Origin: Macrotrachela quadricornifera
Lineage: Eukaryota; Rotifera; Eurotatoria; Philodinida; Philodinidae
Direction of reading: 5' to 3'
Assembly (NCBI GenBank): GCA_022393335.1
Contig: JAJEKB010020775.1
Span: forward strand, 188,256-252,255
DNA length: 64,000 nt
A program made the position numbers and the translations under genes. The notes beneath the pieces were generated by a model, which was given only the letters and a program-made list of their open reading frames with translations, made no database searches and was not told the origin of the DNA. This document shows positions 23,211 through 36,062 of the stretch, piece by piece. How positions within the stretch are numbered: the first letter of the stretch is position 1; each line of letters begins with the position of its first letter.

Positions 23211-26053
23211 AGAAACAGACAGACTTAACCACTGAAATCACATAAATTAAGCAAGATAATTCATTCTGCTAATTGGTTGGAGCAGATAAATGAGTTAGCC
23301 ATATACCCATTGAAGAAAAAAAAGAAAAATAGAAGCTAGTTTCTTCGAGACTTTCAATCATATATAAGACAACATGTCAAAGGAAGGGAATGAAACTGTG
23401 ATTTCAAGATAAAATTATGTAAGGAAAACTGGATGTCTAAGATGATAATATACAGAATCAAGAAGAGATATCTATAACGTGATAGTTGAAGTCATTCATG
23501 ACTTTAATATATAAGACGTTCGAACACATAAGTGTAAACAGAATTTTTTTCTACCGAAAAAAAAGGTGGTACAACTCTTGTACCACGGTTCTGAAAGGGT
23601 TAATAGTCTCTAGGCACAAATCTGGAAAGATCTTAATTGGTTCTTTGTGTTTTCTTATCAAGATCTTGATCATACTTGTAGTGTTTTAGGCTTTCAAAAT
23701 GTCTGTTTCTGAGCAGTTTCTCTCAGAAATCTGATTGAAGTTTGGCAAGATTTCTTAGTTTAGAATTCTAAATAATGTTGTCTTATTTTTGATATGATCT
23801 TCCTGTAGTATGACTATAATTTTTAGCAAGATCTTCATACTGGAATTCAGAACAGATCTCGATTCAAACTTAATGGAGTCTTGACGAAATTCTCTTTATG
23901 ATTTTTGTAAGGCTCGTGAATAGCACTGACATTAAATTTTAATGGGAATCTACAAAGTCAATTTTGAAAAAAATCCGAGCAAGAACTCGAACAAATCCTG
24001 AATCGAACCTGACATGATCCTTGAGATTTATGATTCTGTTAGATCCTTCAAGGATGTCTAAAAAAACAGTCATGACTGAGTGATATAGGCGGTAATCTGC
24101 AAAATTCTTTGCTGAATCCGTACATTTTCTTATCAAGATTCTGATTAAAGGTCTTTATGATTAGTAAACTTCGTATTCTGACTAATCTTGTTATTTTCTT
24201 GTCAAGATCCTAGTCTTATCTGTCTATCAATCGGGATATAATCCTAATATGAAGATTTGACCTAAGATCTGACGAGAACTTAATAAAATCTTGGTCGAAT
24301 GCTCTCTCATAATCTTTAGAGGATCCTTGATAGAATCTTGAGTAAATCCTGATAGGATTCCGTATTCTCAACTCAAAAAAATGTCTGAGCAGGAACTTGA
24401 AGAAATCCTAAACAGAATAGTGTTCTATCTTAAAAAATTTTGGAAACAAAAATTACCAAAGTTTGAAACAGGATCATGAAAGAGCCTTCCAAGATTTCTG
24501 AAGGAATGATCAGTATTGAGACTAGGGCATATATTCTAGCGCATTTATGACAAGAAAAAAACATGCATTAGAAAACAGGTATTTATATTAAAGGTAATTA
24601 TACAATTTAAGGGTGACTTATCAGCAATCGAATGGAAAAGGATTCTATTGTACAGAAATTCTTCAATTATTTGCTCTTCCTGGCTCAAGTACTGGGTAAC
24701 GCATAAAGAATAGTTCTCTCATTTATTTACATAAATTTCTATAGTATCAAAGCGTAAAAAACCAACCTCTTTGTAAAGATGCACCTTTCAGTTCGTTACA
24801 AACTTGCATATTTCAACTGATTCCATTGAGATTCGTTCGTTTTTTACAGATGATGAAAAAAATTAGTTTAAAAACCACAACTTTCATACAAAATATTTTT
24901 AATAAACTTAGCGTATCACAAAATAGCTATACTGCGGAGATATATGATATAGTGCGTTTTGAAGAGCAAACTTTTCTCTACAAAACCTATTGTGACCTTT
25001 AACTTTCTTACCAAAGTCTTTTTGAGGTATACCACTCGAGTTTTTAGACTTATCAGAAAAAATGTCATTTTGTAGTATTCAGTATTTTTTTTCTAGAGCA
25101 CGGTCATTTTTTATTGAATTCCAAAATTTTTTTTACCAAATTGATCTACGAAAAGAACTCTGCGAAGTCTGATATAAAAGAAAACCTTCAAAATACAGTA
25201 TTTCTTTTTGATATAGTTTTGATGGAGCTACTTACTATAAGCTTCTTATTTGAACGTTGTGGTCCTCCGACTAATGTTTTTCATCATTGAGAATAAACAA
25301 ACGAATATCGATGAAACCAGTCGAAATTAGAGCACTGCGAGACAATCCTGAATCCCAAAAAGTCTCGTTTGACTCGTCTCGCGAGACAATTGGGATTGCC
25401 ACGAAAATTTTTAGGATAGAGACAGGACACAAAAAAAGTTTGTTCCGCAGATCTCTAGTTGAAATATGCAAGATTGAAGAGAATCGGAAGGCCCATTTAT
25501 TAAAAACAAAAATGGTCTTTGACGTTTTGATACTAGAGAAATATATGCTAAACAATGAGAGGGTTGTTCTTTATGCGCCACCCGTTAGTGAGCAATCGTT
25601 GTTGCTTACCGATGTGTATGTTTTTCTTTCTTCGGAAGAGAATAGCAAGAAAAAGAATTCCAACGTATATGCAACAGATTTTATGTATTGATGTTGTCTT
25701 CAACAGCTTTTTTTGCTATTCTTACTGTCACTACCAATGTTATGTACAATTTAAATGCTTTTCTCCCGACGCAATTGAAAAAAACCAAGTGTGATGACGC
25801 ACAAGCAATTGTGTCATCATGAAAAAGTAAAAGTATTTTTTGATGAAATTTCTCCATTCGGTGTGAAATCAAAAATGTCTCTGGAGATTCTTTTAGCAAA
25901 CATGACGAAGCAGTCTTCACTGCAGCGCTTTCGAGCATGTTAGGCAAATTTCCATCTAAATCGAGTCTACTGCGAAAAGCACAACAATACGTCCAGACAT
26001 GAATCAAAACCAAACCGTTTAAAGTTGATACAATCAAGTTCGTTCAAATTCGA
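23211..26053. other. No gene recognised; AAGATCTTGA-word-rich tract
   Basis: From about 23590 to 24500 variants of TCAAGATCTTGAT, AAGATTCTGAT and GATCCTTGA recur on both strands, as in the palindromic-word elements, but no ends were defined. Open frames at 25287-25691 (plus) and 25681-26037 (minus) lack recognisable motifs; the first spans a TCTCGCGAGA inverted repeat. Confidence 0.4.
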
Positions 26054-26706
26054 CTCACGAGGGAACATCCTCAGGTGTTTCCACCTGATTTCATTGAACC
26101 TTTGTCCACAGATACTTCATAGTATCTTAATCAAAATCCTAAAAGAAATCGGGTGCTTCTTGAGATATGGCGAAATTACCAGATTTCTAATATGTCTGTT
26201 TCCAAAAGATTCTTGTGGAGATCCCAGATACAAAAAAATTGTTTTTTTGAATTTTAATCTGAAGTTCCACACGTACAAAGGCCTTAACTAGACTAGCTTG
26301 TGTAGAAAAGTTTAGAAGTATTAAACAAAGTCTTGTCGAAATATGGAACTTTCAATTTTTAGGCCCTTTCCTATAGATAGTGTAATATAACATGCATCTT
26401 TTGAAATCTTCGTATCTTGACGAGACTTTGTTTAAAGTTTCTAAATCTTTCTACACAAGCCAGCCTAGCTGAGATCACTGTATGGGCAAAGTCTTAGACC
26501 AAAATTCAAAAATACGATTTTTTCGTACCTGGGATCTCCCACAGGGATCTTTAGGAAATAGACATATTAGAAACCCGGTACTTTCGCCATATCTCAACAA
26601 TAGAAACTGAAATCCTTTTAAAATTATTACTAGGACACGATTTACTATCTACAGACAGAAAATCATTGCAATAGAAGGGAAGCACCTAAAAATGTTCCCT
26701 CGTGAG
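26054..26706. mobile_element. Foldback element, CTCACGAGGGAAC family
   Basis: 653-bp palindromic element with ends CTCACGAGGGAACAT on both strands. Arms pair imperfectly over about 300 bp (for example GAGATATGGCGAAA, and CTTGTGTAGAAA with its complement). More diverged than the palindrome at 19587. The same terminus recurs at 27973. Confidence 0.75.
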
Positions 26707-27205
26707 ATTAACACTATTTCTGGGCTTTTGCTAAGTCTAAAAATCTCTTCTAAAATCTTCACTATCGGGAAAATTTTCTAGGAAATGTTTCTAAATAAAA
26801 ATTTATGAAAATGAGTGGAACATTAAGAAGACTGTTCTGAAATTTCTTACACCTGAACATAATAGAAGATTCAGGATCTTCTATTGCGAGTAGAGAAGAC
26901 AGCATATTACATAAGATTGCTCATTTATTAAACTTTTTGTTTGTAAAATGGATAAAACTTTGCACGATCAAATTTTGACGCTGTAATATAGCTAAATTTT
27001 TCATACACAGTAAATTCATTATTTTATTATTTTATCTTTTCATGATTTGATATGCTTTTGTAGAACTCACATATGAAAAATGTGAATGTAAGTTTTAAGT
27101 CGAAGTTTTGTGCCTCGCCTCCCCTCCCCCACCCCTCCCTTAAAGGCAGTCCCCATTACAGACACCCCTTCATTACAGACATTTCTCTCCATTAGAAACG
27201 GGAGC
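26707..27205. other. No gene recognised; ATTACAGACA words near 27.16 kb
   Basis: No coding signal. At 27150-27205 CCATTACAGACA, TCATTACAGACA and CCATTAGAAAC recur beside C-rich runs, similar in style to the ATTAGAAGACCCC words of the element at 32764-33179. Confidence 0.4.
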
Positions 27206-27822
27206 GTCCCATTTCAGATACTTTATTTATTTTTCGTTAGAGACACCTTGAAGCGAAAACAAATAGCAATTTAATTTTTTTCTAAACATATAAATATGAG
27301 AGCAAAACAACAGAATAGGCAGCCCTTCCTTTTTTTGGTCGGTCATAAATCAATCATTCAATGTTCCCTGTGTGCCTATGTTGAAAAAAAACACTGAGAT
27401 TAAGAAAAAAATTATTTTTTAAAATTTTATCAATCGTTCAATGTCCCACATGTCCCGACATAAAAAATAAATTATTCAGATTAAGAAAAATTTTTTTAAA
27501 AGTCTTATCAACTTTCCAATATCCCTATGTCCCCTCAATTAGAAAAATTTAATCGGATATGCTCGATTAAACAAAATAAGAAAAATCTATCTTATTAATG
27601 TTGATAAATAATAATAAATCTAAATACAGCTTTGTCATGAAATAAATTAGACAACACAATTATATCATATCATAAATAAACAAATTTTCTAATAGATATT
27701 TAACGATTTCTATTTGAAAATAACTTATAAAGAAAAACAAATGAACATTTAACAACAAACTTATTAATAAATATTTATTGTTTCTTGATATAACTTAAAC
27801 AAAAAAGTACCTGAAATGGGAC
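27206..27822. mobile_element. MITE with GTCCCATTTCAG ends and tandem repeats
   Basis: Ends GTCCCATTTCAGATACTT (27206-27223) and the complement of GTCCCATTTCAGGTACTT (27805-27822). Inside, 27351-27565 holds three diverged units of about 78 bp (TCAATCATTCAATGTTCC, then CAGATTAAGAAAAA). Its right end touches the next foldback element. Confidence 0.6.
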
Positions 27823-29526
27823 TGACGAGGGAACCACCCCAATTGATTCATCGCTTTTAAGTGGAAAGGGTGTGCATTATGTAGATCCTAATGAGCTATG
27901 AATACACTGAAAAAAGTTCGGGCCCATAGCTTATTACAACGGAGATATTGCATTTTGAAGGGTATTTTTTCTCTCACGAGGGAACCACCCGAGGTGTAAC
28001 CTCCCGTTTTCATTGATTCATATCTCATTTATTTCAGTATATTGAGGTAGCAAAAAGCCGAAAGGGATTTTTCCCAAATCCTCTTCCTTCAAAAGTTATG
28101 GCCTTTTTATTGCATTTTTGACCCATTCCTATGTAGTTACCGAAAAAATCAAACTAACGAATTTCGATCTGAAACTTTGCTCAAACATGGGTCTTATGAC
28201 CCTAAGAACATTTTGAAAGTTTCAGCTCAAAACAATGTTCCTTTCTCATACTATGGGCTATTTAATTTCAGTCTAATTTTATCAAATACAAATAATACTT
28301 GATTTCAAATTGAAATGTGAGTCTAGGGTGAAGGGGGTGACTGAGGGTGAGGGCAAGAGTAACTGATGGTAAAGGGAGTGAGTGAGGGTGCGGGTGAGCG
28401 AGTAAGGATGGGGGTAAGCCTGAGTTTTGAGAGACTATAGATTTTAGCCCCGCCTGTACAGGGGACTAAGGCGGGACTAAGGTTTGTGCCAAGGGACTAA
28501 GGCGGGACTAAGGTTTGTGCCAAGGGACTAAGTTGGGACTTTGCGGAAATAGGCGGGACTAAGGGTTTTAAGTAAGATTGTGTAGTAACAAGCGCGAAAC
28601 GTCTGATTCGGAAGGCGCTGCTGTGGTTTTTTTAAATTTAGAATTCAATTTTAAATAAAAAAGACCATAGACTCTCCTTTCTCGAGATATTGAAATTCTA
28701 AGCGAACTCAGTTATTGCGATATATCACTGATAAGTCCATTTTTCTTCAAAAATTCAATATCTCGAGAAAGCAACATTGTTTTGAGTTGAAACTTTCAGA
28801 ATGTTCTTAGGGTCATAAGACCCATGTTTGAGCAAAGTTTCAGATCGAAATTCGTTAGTTTGATTTTTTCGGTAACTACATAGGAATGGGTCAAAAATGC
28901 AATAAAAAGGCCATAACTTTTAAAGGAAGAGGGTTGGGGAAAAATCCCTTTCGGCTTTTTGCTACCTCAATATACTGAAATAAATGAGATATGAATCAAT
29001 GAAAACGGGAGGTTACACCTCGGATGGTTCCCTCGTCAGTTCCGTGGTTCCCCTCAGGAACATAAGAAAAACTGACTTTCGAATTTCAAGTTGAAACTTT
29101 GCACTGAGATAGCTCTTAGAGAGAATAGTGTGTTATGAAAGGTTCAGCGTTTTCAATCGCTCCTATTCCGAAATAAGGACATCGGAATCTCCTATTATAT
29201 AAGTGATATGGAGAAGGTGTTTTTATCATAGTCATATCTTAGGATAGGAACAACGGAAACATCTGAAACTTTCATAACACACTATTCTCTCTAAGAGCTA
29301 TCGCTGTGAAAAGTTTCAACTTGAAATTCGAAAGTTGCTTTTTCTGATGTTCCTGAGGGGGACCAGGGAACTGAGAGAAAAAATACCCTTCAGAATGCAA
29401 TATCTCCGTTGTAATAAGCTATGGGCCCGAACTTTTTTCAGTGTATTCATAGCTCATTAGGATCTACATAATGCACCCCCTTTCCACTTAAAAGCGATGA
29501 ATCAGTTGAGGTGGTTCCCTCGTGAG
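27822..29526. mobile_element. Nested foldback elements (three palindromes)
   Basis: Outer palindrome: arms 27822-27972 and about 29362-29526, ends CTGACGAGGGAACCACC and the complement of CTCACGAGGGAACC. Inside it lies a second palindrome, 27973-29039. Its ends are CTCACGAGGGAACCACCC and the complement of CTGACGAGGGAACCATC, with arms of about 300 bp. Beside it is a third, about 29045-29361, with CCCCTCAGGAACAT ends. The centre of the second carries degenerate GAGGGTGAGGG repeats (28320-28420) and a 45-bp-type repeat of GGACTAAGGCGGGACTAAGG (28456-28560). No coding capacity. Confidence 0.75.
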
Positions 29527-29545
29527 CCGTATTTATTTATTTATA

Positions 29546-30595
29546 CTTGGGGTTGACCGAAAGTTCGTAGAACAGTTAAATGACCCTGTCGGATAAGATA
29601 ATCTATTCAGAAATAAAAAAAAACTAAACATATCATGTTATAGAATTTTTCAAGGCGCGTCGAATGGTATGTAGGAAATGTTATTTCTATAAGACTTTGT
29701 GCGAACTAGAGTTATCTTCCTGATAAACGAAGAGACATCCACAACTACTTATGCGCACACTGACAAGATGATCGAAGATATTGTGTATATGAGATTATAA
29801 CCCGTCAAAAACTCTATCAAGTTATATGTGAGAAACAATATTTTATAAATGTTTTTGACCAATACCGAGAACCACAGTATTTAATGACCTATCCAGTAGC
29901 GTCAAACTTGAAAGTTGAATTCAAGTATTCAACTATTACTTCAAGTATTAAACTATTCAAGTATTCAATTATCAAACTATTCAACTATTCAAGTATTCAA
30001 GTATCCAATCAGCATCAACTGCCCCTGTCTGGCGCTGCTACACCCTCCACCAGCATTGCGCCCTCACCCTCAGCTACTCCTGTGTGGTGCTGTTACGCCT
30101 CATCCTCAGCTGCCCTCTCTGTGTGGTGCTGTGACGCCCTCACCGTCAGCTGCACCCCTGTATGGTGATGCTACGCCCTCCGCCGGCATTGCGCCCTCAC
30201 CCTCAGCTGCCCGTGTGTGATGCTGCTACGTCCTCCGCCAGCATTACGCCCTCACCTCCAGGTGGCTCTGTGAGGTTCTGCGCTCCCAGTGCCTCCCCTC
30301 TCCCTCTGCGAATACTTGAATAGTTGAATACTAGAATACTTGAATACAAGTTTCAAGTATTACATATATGGACCTATCATGCTTGAATGAGGGTATGAAT
30401 ATGGATGTGTAGTCGTCCATCAGTAAGTTAACTATAGTTCATTCAAAGACTTGTGAAACCAGCATTTACTATATATTACTTGACGCGCCTCGAAAAGTTC
30501 TACAACATGGTATATTTAGTATTTTTATTTCTGAGTAGATTACCTTATTCAACAGGGTCATTTAACCGTTCTACGAACTTTTGGTCAAGCCTAAG
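29546..30595. mobile_element. TA-flanked foldback element with internal minisatellite
   Basis: 1050-bp element. Arms begin CTTGGGGTTGACCGAAAG and the complement of CTTAGGCTTGACCAAAAG, with TA at 29544-29545 and 30596-30597. The centre (about 29910-30355) is bounded by inverted CAAGTATTCAACTATTCAA words. It encloses a GC-rich minisatellite at 30020-30290 with units of about 45-60 bp (GCGCCCTCACCCTCAGCTG, TGTGGTGCTGTTACGCC). The element directly precedes the decayed ART/TPR gene. Confidence 0.8.
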
Positions 30596-30597
30596 TA

Positions 30598-32110
30598 CTA
30601 TCAAAAGCACGAACAAAACTTATTATCTGAAAATAAATATATTCGATTTTTAACAGATAATTTTAAAGATTTACTCTATTCACTTGCACGAAATATAGAA
30701 TTAAAAGAAGATATTTCTCGTACAATTAGTATATTTACCTATAGTACAACTACTCCAGAACGATCTGTACGTGTCTTTTGTTCTGATCATCAATCTACAA
30801 CATTTGTTTGGTTTCAATTACTCAATGATGTTATTTATTAACAGGAAGTGATTATTTTCTTGCGTGAATATTTTCATGATTGTATCTCAGAACAAGAACA
30901 ACCTCAATCACTTTGTTAATGAATAAATTTCAACAGAAATAATTCAAAGGTATTCAAAATCAGACTTTGTTTTTCGAACACTTAATAGAACTTTTCTTAC
31001 ATAGAATATTGATAATATATTTAAACTTCCTGTATACAATGAAATGCAGAATGAGTATGTAGAACAACGTAATTGTTTAGAAACTGTGAAAGTCTGTTAC
31101 AGCCGGTAGATGTATCAGGATGGTTTTGATGCTTTGTTAAAGAGCAATACTGACAAGAGTTTGATTGCTTTTAATAGCTTTCTATCAATGACATATGATG
31201 AGAATGTTGCTTCGATTTTTGCTAGATCTCAAACAAATACCTGTATATTAATGAGATTCCAGTTTTATTCATAATTATTTTGAATTTAGAGACAAGCAAA
31301 TTATTTCGTGTAAACATAGCTCATCTAAGTGCTGTGCGAAATGAAAACGGAACTTTTGTAGCTATGGGTAGTGTTTTTCGAAATGATGAAGATATGAACG
31401 AATGATTGAGCGCAATGATTCTCGGTCATTTTCTTTGTAAATTCTCCTCAATGTAATAAAGTACAAAATATGGTATTTGTGCAGGATTTTAATCACCATG
31501 ATTTAGGTATTGTGTTAACTAATCTAGGTATTCTTACACATAGATAAGATCAATATGAAATAGCCATTGTATTCTTTCAACGAGTTCTTCAAGTCTTACC
31601 CGAAAATCATGGAGATCAAGCGAGCTTCTATACAAATTTAGGTGCTAGTTATCCAGCATTAGGGTAAGAAGATAAAGCCTAAATGCTTATGAAAAAACAA
31701 TAGAATTAAATTTATTTCCATCAGATAAAGGAGCAGTATATACAAGACTATTTTAACTCATTAATTCATTATCGAAAAGCATTAGATACTATTAAAATTT
31801 TACCAACAAATAATATTCGAGTAGAAATGGTCTATTTTACTATTAATTATATCAAGGCAAAAATATAACAACATATAGTAGCTATAGTTAGAACATTTCA
31901 AAGATGCTCTCAATGCTTATCATCAAATGACATCAAGTTCAGTTGTACTCAAGGTATTATTAAAACTTCGAATGCATAATAATCTTCAAGATCAAATAAC
32001 TTTGGCTTGTGCACATATCTGGAAAAATATGTTCAAGCAATGAAATTTGCCGAAAAATATAAGGACAGTTTTCAAGCTATGGTAGACAGAACAATGAATA
32101 ACCTTAATGG
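30598..32110 (+). pseudogene. ADP-ribosyltransferase/TPR protein, decayed
   Basis: Fragments in successive frames match the layout of bdelloid proteins with an N-terminal region, an arginine-ADP-ribosyltransferase (ART) domain and TPR repeats. 30598-30840 is an open stretch (HEQNLLSENKYIRFLTDN, then RVFCSDHQSTTF). 31110-31260 carries MYQDGFDALLKSNTDKSL and FNSFLSMTYDENVASIFA, the region of the ART Ser-Thr-Ser motif. 31280-31400 reads LFRVNIAHLSAVRNENG and FVAMGSVFRNDEDMNE, where the E-x-E motif should be but is lost. From 31490 TPR-like helices appear (HHDLGIVLTNLGIL, YTNLGASYPALG). Multiple stops and shifts interrupt it. It is not expected to make an enzyme. Confidence 0.7.
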
Positions 32111-32505
32111 AATCCTATATGTACATGTCATTCAATAGATCATATTTTTTAGAAAAATAATAAGAATCTCGAACGATAAGCTTTTTCTGAAAAAAAGTTT
32201 AGCTTTTCAATCTAAAATACTCACATCTACTTTTTTTATATGAACAGACATTTTTACTGAAATCTCGAACAGACTAAAATAAGTTAAACTATTGCTATAA
32301 AATCCTTTTTTTTTCGATATATCTCTTTACATATTCATTTATTGATAAAACGATAGAAACATACAAACTTCTATAATTATGACTCATTTATAGTTACTGT
32401 AGATTACTAAATATGCTTATATAATTTTTACTAGCTGTTAATAAAATTATTTTCAAAATGTTAATATAACATATATGTTTATGCTGATAAAATCGAGTTG
32501 ATTTT

Positions 32506-35500
32506 TTATTGTAATTTTCTTAAACGTCTTCGATTTCTTGCCTTTAAAGAAATTTGATTTGGATTAAACATCTTGTTTAATTTTGTATACATAGTAAACA
32601 TGGTGATTGCATGCACAGGAAACATAGCTATGAATCCAACAACTGTCATTATAGCTATAGGTTGTTTACATATTTCTTCCTATTATGTAAATCATGCAAT
32701 AAAATAATACATAATGAGAAAACAAAAGAAAAAACATACGAAGGTCTTTGGATCAATAATTGATAAACCCCCCCCCCCCCCGTAATAAAAGACCCCCCCA
32801 TATTAGAAGACCCCCCTATATTAGAAGACCCCTTTGGCCAAACGGTTTAAAAGGCGTATTACAAGACCCCCATTAATTAATTATTAAATTCGCAAAATTA
32901 ATACTTTAATTAGTGTATTTTCGGCAAAATACGCATAATTTTCGAAGTTTTGCACCGAAAATCTTAAGAGACTATGGTCATTATTATTTCTACGCTTTCA
33001 AAAGTCGAAAAAACTCTTCTCAAATCCTCAAAATCGAAGAAGTTTTCTGGAAAACCTTTTTAATTAAAAATTATTAAAAAAAAATAGGACATTATAGAAG
33101 ACCCCTCTAGAAACATTTTACGCCTGGACATTATAGAAGACCCGGGGTCTTCTATTGCGGGGGGGGGGGGGGGGGTTTACATCAACTAGAGGCATTGTTG
33201 TAGCACCTACTGTGACCATTGTTACAGCTAAAAAATAATAATTTACATTAATTTATTACTTTATTAGTCATATTTGAATTTTACTTGTTGCAGAAGTGCT
33301 TGTCGTTGATGTAGTGGTTGTTGTCGTCATTGGAGTACCTGGGGTAGTCACATGATGACCAGTAGTTGTTAATTTTAGAAAAGAAAAGTTGTATATTATT
33401 ATAAGATTGGCTACATAACCAGATTTTCCACAATTTTAAGATACTCGCATTATGATTTCATAGTCACTCGTATATTTCTATCAGCGATTAACATAAATAC
33501 TACCTTATCAAACTTACAAATATTGTAGAAAATAGTCGTTTTATAAAACAGTTATTCCATTAAAATCATTCTAATTTGACGATATCATGTTTTTGCCTTG
33601 AAGACAATCTCCTGTTTCAAGATATTCTCTCAAAAAAAAATAAATTCTTTAATTTTACCAATGTATTCACAGTAGTCGTTGATAATGGTCGTGTTGTTAT
33701 AGTCCCTGTTGTTGGTGATGTGGTAGTAGTTGTTGTTGTGCTTAATAAAACAGGATTCCATATATCGAATGCCCAAAATGTGGGATCAGTTATAGGAGCT
33801 GATTCGGGACCTTAATATATGAAAAACTGTCACATCTAATAAACCAAATATGAAGACAAAAAGTATATACCACAAAATTCAACGCCAGTGACTACTCCTA
33901 AAGGTATGCAAAATGATTATATGAAAAATAGTTTTCATTTAAGTAGATTTACCACTATCAAAAAAAACATAATAACTATGACCCGGTATCCATGAATAAT
34001 TCGTCATGATAGTTATTGTATTTCCATGATACAATATATTTGGTTGCCAACCAGCATCAAGTTTTTGTACTGTTGTATTTGTAACAGCATCCATAAACTG
34101 TATATAGATTCCATTTCGAGTTGGACGATTAACGCTACGAGTTGCTGTGAAAATTTTGTTTAATGAGACATTTCAGATTGCAGAAGAGGATTTATTTTAA
34201 TTCTTTACCTTATATAGAAAAAATTGAATGATTTAAAAATATAGTCCCTATTGATGATGCTGTGCCTTGAACTGCTTGTGTTCGAATAAGATTTGGTGAA
34301 TCAAATCCTACTAGATAAGTGATACACCAAGCATCTGATTGCAAATTATTGCTATCAACAGCACCAGCACAAAATTTTGTGGTCCATATTGATTTTCTTC
34401 GGGAATCCAAGTAAGAGTCATAACATAAAGATCTAAAAAAGAAAATTTTTGAATAGTTACTTAAAGAAACAATGGACTGTAACACCTACCATTTCCTTGA
34501 TCAACAAATGAACTATGTTGCATTCCGATGGGTGAACTTGTAACAAAATTAGTAATATTCGCTCCACTACAAAAAGATTGTGCGATGACTCGTTCAGTAA
34601 ACGTTGCATCTAGTTTAACAGAATAATAGATATTATTGAATGTCTAGTTGCCGCATGATTTTTTTTAATATTTTGTGCAACTTTTATTGTCAAATTTAAA
34701 TGTCAAAATTCATTATATTATTCTTTTCATAATTATCGAATACGTTTCATATGATCTGAGTTCTAATCTTAGAAATCCTCAAGATATATTACCGTTCCAT
34801 GAAATAAAAGCAGACCTTTGTTTAAGATAATAAAAGAAAATTATCATTACGGAATATTTACATTATCAATTATCCGCTGATGAGGTGGCAAAACTAAGCG
34901 TCATTTTCTCTCAACAATCAATACAATTTGAGCGATAATTTTGCCTGATCTAATCAAATTTATAGAGCGAAATTTTATCAAAAAAATACAGCAAAAATCT
35001 AACTGGTTAGAACAATAGTATAGGAAATATTTGGATCAAATATTGCTATTTTAAAAATACACTTCTTTCCATAATACAAAATCTAAATTTATCAATCTGA
35101 CAAAACGATCTGCAATATTATGTTGGCTATACATTCTTGTTCACACGATAGAAGCATTAGTAAAGTTATCTTTTGTCTTATTGAAATTCAACTTACTGAT
35201 TGGTGTTCCAATGCAGGCTAAAGTGAAGTTATTCGATAACATATTCGATTAAAGATAGGTAAATCTAATTGGAAAATTTGTTGAAAATAAAACTTACCTC
35301 GATTTGGTCGTTCACCTATAATTTCTGATCTTGTTGTGCAACTACCAGATGGTGTATAAGCATAGAACAAAAATTGTATAGATACAGAACTCATTGGAGT
35401 AGTATATGATGAATTATAATAATCTTCAATTTGCAATGCAAGAACAAAGTACTATTCAGTACGATTAGTAGGCAATGTAAATACTATTGTACAATTATCT

Positions 35501-36062
35501 TCATGCAGTGTTGAAATATCTCGAAGTCCCATACAAGCACCTACACATTCATCTAAAAGATTATAATTTGTTGTTTTATTTGCATTTGACCAACGACATT
35601 TGAGTATATCAGTGCCATCATTATCACCCATCTATATATTACAATAAAGGACACAAATTATTTCACATATAATACAAAAATTAATGGTTTTTATCATCGT
35701 GTTACCTGTACGATATGTACTAATTGTTGTCCAACAGGTTTGTATAAAACGAGTAATGTATTTGTTACTGGACTAGTATTTATACATCCATCAGGTCTTA
35801 TCGCTAGATTCATTCGATTAACTACGGCCCAGCCTAAACCTGCTGCAGGATACAAATTCGGTCCAAACCATGAGCTACTATTATAACTGATTGTAATAAA
35901 TGTTGTTAATGGTAATGTCAATACTTCGTAACGTTCACCGGACCATGATCGGATCAATGCATTTTGATCACAGTCAGTAGTTGTCATTACTGTTGATACA
36001 CCGGCAGATGGAAATGTTGAACTTGTACAGTAGTATCATTTGGTACATTATTTAATGGACGC
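32506..36062 (-). pseudogene. Multi-exon extracellular protein with Thr-rich stalk and TM, decayed
   Basis: At least ten exon-like blocks on the minus strand, most with matching GT-AG sites: 36062-35706, 35631-35298, 35217-35197 (21 nt), 34609-34490, 34432-34209, 34144-33953, 33896-33870 (27 nt), 33810-33659, about 33370-33285, about 33230-33185 and the last at 32679-32506. The extracellular part carries segments I associate with an expanded bdelloid family: INTSPVTNTLLVLYKPVG, then DGTDILKCRWSNA, then FCAGAVDSNNLQSDAWC, then WIPGHSYYVFFDSG. Next come Thr-rich stalk exons, then a TM segment (IAIMTVVGFIAMFPVHAI) and a basic tail RNRRRLRK. Breaks: frameshifts near 36016 and 34380, stops in the exons at 35298-35631 (after NRTE) and 34209-34432 (after IFSI), and a missing AG before one stalk exon. 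The first exon (signal peptide) was not found. Function unknown. Confidence 0.7.
32764..33179. mobile_element. Palindromic element with poly-C / poly-G ends
   Basis: 416 bp starting TAAAC followed by C14 and ending in G17 followed by TTTA. Just inside each end, and elsewhere, ATTAGAAGACCCCC or ATTATAGAAGACCCC words recur. It lies in an intron of the decayed extracellular-protein gene; its right end coincides with the donor GTAAAC of the preceding exon. The homopolymer lengths may not be exact. Confidence 0.7.

Noticed and set aside
25287..25691. 134-residue open frame (plus)
   Set aside because: Crosses a TCTCGCGAGA inverted repeat, has no recognisable domain, and the composition is compatible with chance.
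33576..33815. Plus-strand Val-rich frame
   Set aside because: Antisense of the Thr-rich stalk exon of the decayed extracellular-protein gene.
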